Positions 49,101-61,100 of a stretch of 64,000 bases of DNA are shown here, piece by piece (position 1 is the stretch's first letter; every line of letters begins with the position of its first letter). The stretch is from positions 1,891,501 through 1,955,500 of the forward strand of contig NC_092636.1 of NCBI RefSeq assembly GCF_039555335.1, in the 5' to 3' direction. The notes under the pieces were generated by a model. The model worked only from the letters and a program-made list of their open reading frames with translations, made no database searches and was not told where the DNA came from. This DNA comes from Amphiura filiformis. Its lineage: Eukaryota; Echinodermata; Ophiuroidea; Amphilepidida; Amphiuridae. The translations under genes were made by a program, and so were the position numbers.

Positions 49101-52100
49101 CCTGAAGACGGATCTCCCCAAGTGTTTGTTCAAGACCCATGTTGCTTTTAAAGCAAAAAGACCTCAGTGTGGACATGCCTCATTACCTCTCTCTAAAATT
49201 GATCCCAAATTGTGGTTTATTTTACTGATAACAAACATCTTGTATTCTGATCATGCAACATATTGACGGGTTATTGCCCTATATGAAATAGCTGCCCTAT
49301 AGACAATTGACAATTATCTGCATTCTATATTGTACATGTAATAACACATGGCAGCTATTGCATTGTTAACCTCCGTGATATGTTATGGGATCAGTATTTT
49401 CCAGGAAAGATATGATTGTGAAGGAATCTAAACATTCAATCATTATTACGTATTTTGAACTTACTGAACTTGGTTTTAGATATTTTAGTTTTGGTTATAA
49501 TTGAACTATTTTGAGGTACGAGTTATTCCATTTAAAAAATACCCCCTCTGAAAGAAGAGTTTTGAAATTCCAAATTCAATAGTAAAAAACATACAAAATC
49601 CAACAATTTTCATCTAAAAATGGCGGAAAAGGAGGGTTGGAAGATTTTGGAATTCCAAATAAGGTGTTCCAATTAGGACCCAAATTGTGTACAATCTAAC
49701 TGGATAAACATAATTTTTCACCAGGTTCGCCGTTGCAAATAATAAAGGAGACAAGTAGAAAAAGTGATCCCGCCTGGGAATCGAACCCAGTACCTCGGGT
49801 TTAATTCTCGTCGATCATGCCACTGTTTTTCCATGTAATCTAACTGGGTATAATCATATTCCATGTTGTCTGCTGGATTTGAACATAAAATGCACACAAA
49901 CTTCCACTTGTATTGACCTTAAAGTTCACTTGGAAATGAAATAAACACAGCACAAGAAATAAGTCCCCCTCTCAAAATTTCATCATAACATTGTAAAGTT
50001 TCGTTTTGTACCAATAAAACTAACTTTGAAATAATTATATGACTGTTTACTAAGTGTTGTGTGAAAATGAAAGATGTCCATGACTTCAGGACTGAATGAG
50101 CCCAAATTTTAGACAAAAACTGACCTTTTCAAAAGTCACAAAGTAGGCCTATGCTTGTCACGAAAGTTGATTCATGACTTGTTACTATGGAAAACCCTTG
50201 TGGTTGAGTGCAGTTTATAATCCTCACCATGTGAACATTTGTGTATCGATTCTTTATCATTCAGCCATGCAAATCCCCTCCTTGCTGCAGAGTTCAGCAC
50301 AGTGAGTTGTAAGATGGCTAGTCCCATTCCTTGTACAATACATCTTGCAGTTAACAAGCATAGGCCTACTTTGTGACTTTTGGAAAGGGCAGTTTGAGGG
50401 CAGTTGAGAGGGGGACTTATTTCTTGTGATGTGTTTAGCAGGGACATCTTCCATAAGAGTGTTTATGGAGCTAACAGGCAACACAGGTATTCAATTAAAG
50501 AACTAATGTTTTAATTCTTACTGTGTCTTTGTGTACAGGTGCTTAGAGGGCAACGGTTTAACTATAGTGCAGGGAAGATGTGATCCATATGCAAATGTAA
50601 CTCTTTGTTCAATAACAAGGTAAATTGATATATCCAAGGGATGATTTAGCAAAGATGAATGTAAGTTGCTGAATTGTTTAGAGATGTGGGCTGTGCATCG
50701 AGTGTACAGGAGTGTGAACACAGGAGTGATACGCTGATCAGTTGTCACAGTTGTCCACTAAACATTGAGTGGGTAGAAGGGGCAGAAACTATGCACTCGA
50801 TGATCACTATCACATACCTGGAACAATTAGGAAATTTACTAGAATTCATGTACAGTCCAGTAGGCGAATAATCCTAGTTTGCCATTGGGCTTTCATTCAA
50901 GGCTTTACACAAGCATGTAAGTGGTGAACTCTTTTGTATGGAAAACCTGAAAATGGTAAAAAAAAGGCAGCATCAAATAGGCCAAGAGTACCATAAATTG
51001 AGTTACAATTAATCAGGTTTAAGCAAGAAGGTTTTTTTAGTTCAATAAATACACAAAGTGTAATGCCGTCTCGCTGTGCTTGTCTATAAATAATATTATT
51101 GCTGTCAGTAATGCATGCTCTTTTTAGAAACTATAAATTTTTCATCAGTTAAGAAGTTTCGTGCACAATTTTTGATCTGGTTTATAATCCCACCCCTGAA
51201 TTTTAGTCATAATTCAATTAAAATGGGGTAGAACTATTATACCAGGGTCAGTACTATAATGGTAATAATTTCTTTTTGTATCCTTGATTATTATTTCAGA
51301 AATGATACAAAAAGAACCAAAGTGAGAAAGAAAACAGTGAATCCTCAGTTTGATGAAAGTTTTACATTTGAGGTAAGGTCATTTCATTTCATGATTTTGT
51401 TTGCTACTTCTTTCATATTCATAACCTCAGCATATCAATCCATATATGTGTATAGATGATAAACATGAGGTTATTGATATCCACTAGTGACCATTGCATG
51501 TGACATAGCGAAAAACTATGCAGTGCAATGACTTCCGCATGCGTATATCCTATGCAATGGAACAGTTCACACAACTACCATATTTGCACATTGTGATGCT
51601 GTGGTAAGCTTGTTCGATTTTTTGAAGGGCAAAATGCAAATTGTGATTGAAACTGCTTATATTTATAAATTTAAAAAATAAAAATTGTACTGTTTTGTAA
51701 AAAGAGGAAAAAGGTGAGGGTTATGAATTTGGTTGATAACTTTGCATCAGTTATATTTCTGGTGATATGAAAAATATAAACATTTTACTGCTTAGGCCTA
51801 CGCCCATCGGAATATTCCTCGGTTCCAAAGGCAACATGTTTTGATTTTTCACAATACCTCCAAAGAACTGATGCACAGTTATCAACCTATAATTAAAATC
51901 AAGGCATGTTGTTTACTGTACACAGTTTCCAATGAAATAGTTACAATTTAGTTGTGTCCTTTGTGTAAGATGTGTCAGTTGATCAGGACTCACTAATGAT
52001 TTTCTGTTATGTTGCGACCCGATCACCTGGTCTTCATCAGACTGTGCAGAAACTTGACTTGTGTTTTCGTTGTGTGATGGTAAATCTTGCCAATTACCAT

Positions 52101-55100
52101 CACATTTGCAGTCTGATGTAGCCTGATCAGGTAGCAATGTAACTGAAAATCGTTGGTGAATTTTGACTTTCTTATTCACTTTTCATAGTATACCTTTCAT
52201 TGAGAAAGTATCCTACTGGTTTTTTTTTACAGCTGACAGCTGTGCTGTCAAATTGTTGGAAGATTGATTTTCTAGTTACATAGAGAAACAAATGAGGTTA
52301 TAAGATGTGATTCTACTATGCAGTGTGGGGATTCCCTCTTCCCAATGTCTACAAACATATTTAGCATTGTCTACAATGGCTGTATATATCCCCTCTGTCA
52401 TAGTAGAAAGCCTTATTGTGAACTTGTTACACACATTTGACCAAAATATGCACATATACACCCACACATAATTTGTTTTTCTCAAATGTTTATGATACAA
52501 CAATAAGATATTCCTACTGCAGAAATGATACCCTTTTAATGTTAAATGTAATAAGTCAATAGTTTTATGTTTACATGTTTAATATTTGTTTTACATGTGC
52601 AGTTGTCAAAGGGTGTAAATGAAAGACATCAGTTTAGTCCAGTAGATGAAGAACTTTGCAATTTAGAGTTAAGGTAAGTTGCGGCTTGCATTATGCATAC
52701 TTTTATGGATTTATTATGTACTGTAAATTATATGGTGAGGGTATGTGAATGAGTTTTGCTTGGGGGTAGGGCTAAATAACATAAAAAGATAATATGAAAT
52801 ACTGAGAGAGGGATCCAGATGAAAATATTGAGCACCACAATTTTAAAGATGCTTGCATTTGTGTGGGCAGATGCTGGCCCCCTAAAGAACGAGGAATCAG
52901 GGAGAATGGCTGTGGTCATATTTGTTGATTTTATGTGTTGATTTCTCAATGTTATGAAAACTGCAATATATTGCTATGTTGCCATGTAACCCTATTGTGA
53001 ATGTGAAGGAAATTCTTTCAAATTTCATAGTGAATAATATGATATAATGTTTTGCATGTAATTTAAACACATATATGCCATTTACTATGTGAAACACACA
53101 AAGCATAAAGCAAAACCTGCAGCACCTTAGTCAAGAATCACAATGTATGGAGATATGTTTTAGACAACCTGCTCTGCTGTCAGTACTTGTGATCAGTGCA
53201 GAACATTATGGAATGTCCAACTGAGATGTAATGCGTAAGAATTTATGACTGCATTAATTACAGAATATCGTTATGGAATTCATGGAGTTCTCTTGGAGGA
53301 GATGTGTTTATTGGGGAGGTACGGATACCTATAGGTGCAATAGATTTGGCTGCAGACAGACCGCATAAAGCATGGTGAGTATGGAGGACATGGGTGGAAT
53401 AAATAGAACAGGCTTGCAAAGGTTTCATGAAAATATATTTTTGTGATCCAATGTGTGGGGTTGGGTGTGTTTGTAAAAACTTACAAACTAGAATACACAC
53501 TTGAAAATTCAAAGATAACAGAGGACGCTCAGCAAATTAAGATGTCCACGGTTCCCTCTACCCATCAGTAGATAGTGAAAAGTCAAGTGGGGCCACAATT
53601 CTCGCATTTCGCAATCTATGTGCCCCCATTCGGTTTAAATGTGACAGTCGTCATAGCGCGTTGAATTGTGGGAAATTGGTCGACAAGCCAGACCCAGAAG
53701 TAGATATCATCAAGTACTTGCATGTAATTTTGCATTCAGTTGTCACAAATAAGCCGTAACACAGGAACATTATGTGTTTAAATGTCAATATAATTATGTT
53801 ACATGCGAATGCACACTAAACAGCAGTTTACAATAATTGTATTAGATCCATTAGATCCACGGAATCCTTGGTGGAGCCATTTTCAGCATTATTATCACAC
53901 TCGCTTAAAAATCCAATGGTGGCTAGCAAGGCGATGTCAACGCTAGAGGTCAAAAATTGGACTAGCAAGAGCAACTGTTGGTGGCGCATTGTATTGTGAA
54001 ATGCGAGAATCTAGAGCTCAGCTTCCTGTCTTTGTCGGTTCACCTCATTGTGTCATCATAGCTGCATTAAAATCTGCACTTCACTGCCTTGAGATCCCCT
54101 TGTTTGCTGCAAGTCACACATTATAAATCCTTGGATTTATTTATTATATTTTGCAGGTACTTCTTGCAGCCAAGAGAATCCAACAAAAGCAACAATAAAA
54201 GTGACATTGGTTCACTGCGAGTGAGGATTAATTACACAGAGGACCATGTGTTCCCCTCACAGTACTATGAACAACTCAGGGATATCATGTTGGAGTCAGT
54301 CAAAGTTGAGGTAAGGAAAGGGCAGATTGTCACGTCTCTAGAAAGAATTCAAATTTCTGTTGTTTTTAGCTTTTTCAATGGGCACAGTGTGTCATCCTGC
54401 TGTTTCCCTTTACTAATACAACAAGCACTTGATTAAAGCAGTCAAGTTAGCTCAATCTTTAAGACACTAGACTCATCTTAATTTGAGAGTAAAGCCATGT
54501 GGCAGATTTGAATCAGTGCGTTTACGCAGTTGTGTCACTGGTGTATGGACAACTCGCCCTTCTACGCGTGTTACTCTCAACTTAAGATAAGACACGTACA
54601 CTATAGTGTATGATGAAACAAGTTTTAGCCTCTGCAGTGTTGCTGGTGTGTTCTTACAAGTTCACTTGGTTTTAAGTTAAAAGTTCACATGGCAGATTGA
54701 GATGCCTACACATATGTAGAAATAATTAAATATTACTATTAAATACAAATACTGGACATGTGTGGTCAAGCGGTAGAACACAGGCCTCATAATCGTAAGA
54801 TTGTGGGTTTGAGCCTCCTTTAATTTTTTTTTATTAAAGTAAATCAAAAGTGTGTTTTAACTACTGTACAAGTTTAGAGTTTTGAAAGATACTAATTGAT
54901 TTTTTTGTTGATATTTATAGCCAACATCAGCCAGTGCCATTCACATTCTTGGGGAGCTTGTGAAAGACAAACTACGACCAGCGAGGGCACTTGTCAGGTT
55001 ATTCCATTATCATAATAGGGTGGTTCCTATGCTGAAAGCACTCACAGACTATGAAGTGTCAAGAACATCGTAAGTATTAAACAAATATGTTTGGGTTGAA

Positions 55101-58100
55101 ACTGAGTTTACTGCTTCTGTTTTATATTTTTATTGTCTAACTTGAGTGCATATTTATACTCTTCCACAGGCTGTTAAAGGATGTCTTCGCCAATCACAGC
55201 ATTATGCCTTATATGTGACACGATCTGGTCCATGGGGGCCAATGGCGGCAAATTTGAAACTGAGATAAAGGCAATCACGAATCATGTGGTTTTATTCGAA
55301 ACAAGCTCGTATTGACCATAAAAATGAATTAATACAGCCGTCTCTCAACACACGATTTTCAAAATTCCCGGGCGCTGAAATTGTCCAGTGCAATGCCGTC
55401 CCAGTAATACAATGAAGGCTGGCAACATTGAGCACAAATAACCATGACGTCATTGCACTGTACAATTTCGGCACGAGAATTTTGAATATCGTGTGTTGAG
55501 AGCCATAGCCAAATAGAACCATGTGATTCGTGCTTAACCCTAACACTTAACCCTGCTTTTTGATATCGGAAGTTAAAGAAGATACGAAAAAGGAGAGAAG
55601 ATGAACAAAGAAGTCACTTGGCACCCCCGGGATTCGAACCGTTGACCCCCCGCATGCCAACCACACGATCACGGACCGGTAGCTACAAAGGTTATTGCTG
55701 CCCGGGCAGCAATTCCGTGAGCATATAACACTCAGGGTGATTGCGTCATCGCAGACCCTGGGATTCACGCATGCGCTTAATTTTTCATCGTGGTTTTTTG
55801 TGGTATTTTTGAGTGTTAGGGTTAATAATTATCTTTCTAACATTGAAGGCATAATGTTGTGATTGCTGGAGACATCCTTTAATACCCTTAAAATAAAACT
55901 TAACATCAGACTTTTCATATTATTCAATCAAAATGTACTTTTTGTAAGTGTTCATCTAGATGTGATTTTTATTTAACAAAATGTATTTTGCACTATTTGC
56001 TCTTGCTTTAACAGAAGCGACCCAAACACAATATTCCGTGGCAATTCCTTAGCTTCCAAATGTGTAGATGAATACATGAAGTTAGATGGTTTATACTACT
56101 TATACGATACATTGCAAATGCTACTTGATGACATCTTTGAGAACAAGAAACCTTATGAGGTAGATCCTACCAAGTTAAAAGATGGTGAAAATCTAGAGAC
56201 AAACATGGTAAGTCATAACCTCAATTGACTATTTTGATTGGTTACAATGATGGCTAAATCATGTATTAAGCCAATAAGAGATATGGTAAGAATAGTCAGT
56301 AGGGCTGAAGGGGATTAAACTTACAATTCCGAGATATCTAAAAGCTCTATTTCGATTGGTTGCTCGGATGATTATATCATGTATAAATTGACCAATCAGG
56401 GGCACTTTATCAAAGGCAGTAGTACACATGGGGGTTAAAGAATATCCAAAGTGCCCACAAAGAAAGTAATATTTCCACTTTTTTATTCTGTAAAAGATGA
56501 CATTTTTGTGTAATTTTTGACCTACACACAAAATAAATATATTTGTGTGTTGTCATTTTTGCGGTAGCTACTTGGAACGTGAGATGAATGAAAATAAATG
56601 CAGTACAAAACTTTCCACCTTTACAGTATAATTGAAGACAGAGATAAAAAGACTAAAATGCGTCTGACGTCATCTGTCAATCAAACTCAAACACTGTTTG
56701 TTTACAAGTGTCTTGTGATGATGAGCAAATTGCTGAACGCGGCGATAAAACTGGTCGCCTTATGGTTAATTTTGTACCTTCAAACATACAAACCATCTCA
56801 AAAGTTATGTCTTTATAGTAGGAAACTTTCATTCCCGAAGGCACCATGTTAACAATGCCTAGAAAAGTTGCTTTTCGCCTTGAAAAAGTACGTAATTTTT
56901 CGCCTTGATTGACAGTGACGTCAGACGCATAATAGTCTTTTTATCTCTGTCTTCAATTATAGTTCCATTCAGGTAAAAATGGTGTATCCTTAGGTCTCTC
57001 CTACATGTATGTAAAGTACAATGTATACATAACCGTATTTTATAATGCTGTTGTACCTTACTGTTTTCAGGCCAATCTGGAAGGATATGTAGAGCAAGCG
57101 TACCAAGCCATTGTGGACTCTGCTATGGCATGCCCTACTGGCATGTGTGAAATGTTCTACTATCTAAAAGAAGCAGCACTCAAACACTTCCCAGGTAAGA
57201 CATGCAACATAAGGCTCCCAAAAAAATTGTTGGATTGGCGTAATCCGACCGACCCTAAAAGTAGGCCCGACCCTAGATTTTTCTTTTTTTTGTGCAAAAT
57301 AATAAACAAATAAACAAATAAAAAGATAAATAAAGATAAATAAATATATAAATTTTGAAAAAAGAAGAAGAAAAGTTCCAAAAAGGTAAAAATAAAAAAT
57401 CCTGACCTACCTACCTTAATTGTTTTTTTATGTCACGCCAAACAAACAATTTCTTTTGTTAGGCCTAAATGAAGAGATTGTTATATTGTGCTGTTCCATT
57501 TGACAACCTCATCCCCATTGTGGAAGATTTTTGGATTCCAACCAAATTCAACAGTTTTAATTAGTCCTAATCCAAAAGGTATGGAGGTATTTCATCTTCA
57601 AAAGAGATTTTTCTTTAAAGGAGTGACCCCTATATCCCCTGTTACAGATCTGAACCTGATACTTATAAACCTGCCTCATGAAGCTGGTTTGTGGTTTATT
57701 CTTGTTTCCATCTATAGACGAATCCTACAAGCCACATTCCTACACCTCACTGGCGACCATAGCTGGGGACCATCCATCCATTTTACGCGACGCCAGTATC
57801 ATAGGCGTGCAGTGTTTACCACTCCCGTGATGCGGCGCAAGTGCTACACGATCCGATGCGCTCGCGATAGTGGCCGTCTTGGATCGCAATCCAAACAGAC
57901 TAATCTAGTTTGTCACGGATGGCCCCCAGCTATGGCCGACTTAATCCTGACCATCACTTGGCTTGTTGGATCCGTCTATATGAGTTATCATTACATAGAC
58001 CTAGTAACCTTGTGCTAATATCATTATGGCTTGATGTTTGTTTGTTTGTTTCAGATGAGCCATATGCTCGTTACTCTGCGGTCAGTGGGTTTGTCTTCCT

Positions 58101-61100
58101 GAGATTCTTTGCACCAGCAATTTTATCTCCAAAGCTCTTCAATCTACGCAATGATAACCCTGTAAGTTACAACATGGATGGATGGTGCTTTTTTAGTAGT
58201 TTACTATTGAATTCACAATATCATATCTGGGGACTATCACTCTAGATTATTTTATTATGCGCCAGGCGAGTTTGATTCAAAATGATTTTGGGCTCTTGCT
58301 GATGAATGTCAGGGGTACATTATCTGCCCTTCATGAGCGATAAATCAAGATAGCGGATTTCCATAGCGTTACTTATGGTGCAATTTTGAGTCGGTCTTAA
58401 TCTTTGCGTATGATATCTTTGTAGCATGTACAGGTAATAAGAAAATTCATATCTGTGCGTGTGTGTCCAGCCCAGACCCCGTACAAGAAAAGCAGAACAT
58501 ATTTGTGTAGCATTCTTACACTCAATCTTTTCTGTCAAATTATATTACAGGATGAAAATGTGGCAAGAACACTGAAGATGGTTTCTAAGGCAGTACAAAC
58601 ATTAGGGAACCATGTCAATCCAGACAAGTTGGTAAGTGGACAAAATTATATAAACATGTTAGATTCAATTAATGGTTAGATTTTATTTTTATTTTGAATA
58701 AGTTTATGGCTTATTGCACAACAACTCTTTATTGCAGTGAAGTGATATATAAGACAGTCTTATAAGAATACATTTTGGTGATTCAATGCAAAAGATGAAC
58801 AAAACATGCACAATGCTTAGAATGTTGAAACTTCAAGTACTACATTTGATATCAGGAATAAAACATCAATATGCTCTGTAAATTGAGGCATCTTACATTT
58901 AAATCACTATTTCCTACAAATTTTCTTCAAATTTTTTTTTGTGCCAAACTCAGTTTGTGACTTCAGGAAGTAGAGAAGACATTGACCTATTCCAGTTGAA
59001 ATTCATACACCCCCTATGGAAGATGTGACCTTAATCTTCCACATTGGGAGTGTGAATTTCAGATAGGGTTACCTGAATGGGTATTTCAATTTGAAATCTG
59101 TACCCCCTGTATGGGAGATGAGATCTTTTCCATAGAGGGTGTATGAATTTCAACTGCAATTACAACCGTCAGGTTTTCATCATATGGTAGAGGAAGAGGA
59201 GAATAGAATTTGATAAATTACCAAAATGTTGGAGGTGTGATAAGTTATTTTGTTAAATTGTTGTTATTGTGTTTTTGTATTTGAATCAGAATGCCAACAT
59301 GAAAGAAGAGTATATGGCTCCATTATACTCAACATTACTCAACAGAGAACATGTAGAAGGGATTAGGAGGGTAAGTAGGCCGAACTTTTTGATATTTTAT
59401 TTTAAATATTTATTTTTACAAGATAAGTTTTGAAAGCAAATCAGATAAGTGACATCTACATCTACCAGTTAACATTTGAAAAGAATCAATACTCATGTAA
59501 TGTAGTTGTTAAACATGGGTGAATATCGTATATGTAATCCACATGTTTTTGCTTTCTCATCAGTTTTTAGATGTGGTGTCGTCTTCCAGTCTAGCAAGGG
59601 CAAAAACAATAGAAGCACCGATTGTGTTAAAGGAAGGGTAAGTCGGATGCCTCTTTTATCGATTGAGCTGTCTTAGCTATTACTATACCTCATAAATATT
59701 TATTAGGTAATCCATACATCTTATTGCTTAATAATGCCAGCGTCCGAGTACGGTATTTACACCAATTCCCCGTGCCTGTGCAATAACGCGTCACTGTCCC
59801 TTCAGTCGTAGCATTATGCTACACAACTGCGATTCTGCAGATGCATTTATCAAGAAAATGGCGTCTGCTGCAGTTATTTTGCCGAGATAACCGATGGATA
59901 ATAACACACAAATTTGACATTTGATGAAACAAAATGTTATTTATGGAACGTTAAAAAGAAAATTAGGTTAATATAGGTTAAAATTGTAAATTGATTGCTC
60001 AGAAATCCTCCAATAAAATCAGGTAAGCAAAATATTAAGCTTATTTACCATGCCGGCCGGCACGTTGACTGGTGTGTGTTTTTACTTTTGTTTACGATTT
60101 TACCGTAATAGTGAAAATATTTATGCGGGCTGGCACGTTGACTGGTGTGTGTTTTTACTTTTGTTTACGATTTTACTGTGACAGTGAAAATATTTCTGAG
60201 GTATAGTAAAACAAATACAACATGTTCCATTTCGGGGAAGTATTCAAAACTACTGGTCCCTCGGTGTTGGATGATTTGACTACTTCCCCTCAAAACATGT
60301 TGTATTTATATACTTTTACCATTAAAGAGTTTCATTTGTAGGATTGTTTCATACGATTGGTGAATTTTTGGTAGGCAAAGCCAGTAAAATAGTACTCACT
60401 TTCTGAGCTTTCGATGACCGGTTATGTCATCTTGATGACACAGATGATCTTGACTTGCTGCTAAACCAATCAAGAACCTGTGGGAATTAGACTACCAAGT
60501 CCCATGGCAGGACATCTGTGATCAAGATAGCTCAGAAAGTGAGTACTATTTTACTGGATTTGCCTACCAAAAATTCACCAATACTTTTACCATGTTTACT
60601 ACATCCTCCGTCACATACAGACTCACTCACTCACTGTACCCCCTTTGCTCCCTTTGTCCCTCTCCCCCTCTTCCCTCCTTTCTCTTTCTCTGTCTCTATC
60701 TTTTTTCCTGCTTCAAACCAAACAGTATAGGGAAACTTATTTTTCAGACTTTTTGGTAGTGTTTTTGACAAGACTGGCATCTCTGATTTAGTTAGTAACA
60801 TTTCATCATGTGAAATGTAATCTGTATCTTTTAATGAATTTATATCTATCATATATCTCAGTCCTCAACTGGTTTATAATTATGTCACTCCTAGGAAAGC
60901 AGTGCTAGAAACTGAATGGAACTACCATGGATAAAAGAAAGTTGAAATAAAACAAAATAAGCAATAGGAAAATAGAAACGGCTAATGGTATATAATATTG
61001 TAACCAAGCCTACAAATATGAAATTGTGGTTCTGTTCAGGACTTAATTTGTTTAATTTTTGGAGTAGGACTTATCGGAGCAGGATTGGTTTTTAAAAATG

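Noticed and set aside
57488-58018. 176-codon frame upstream of exon 13
   Set aside because: No recognisable domain; it lies in intron 12 in a different frame from the gene and ends in noncoding sequence before the exon 13 acceptor.
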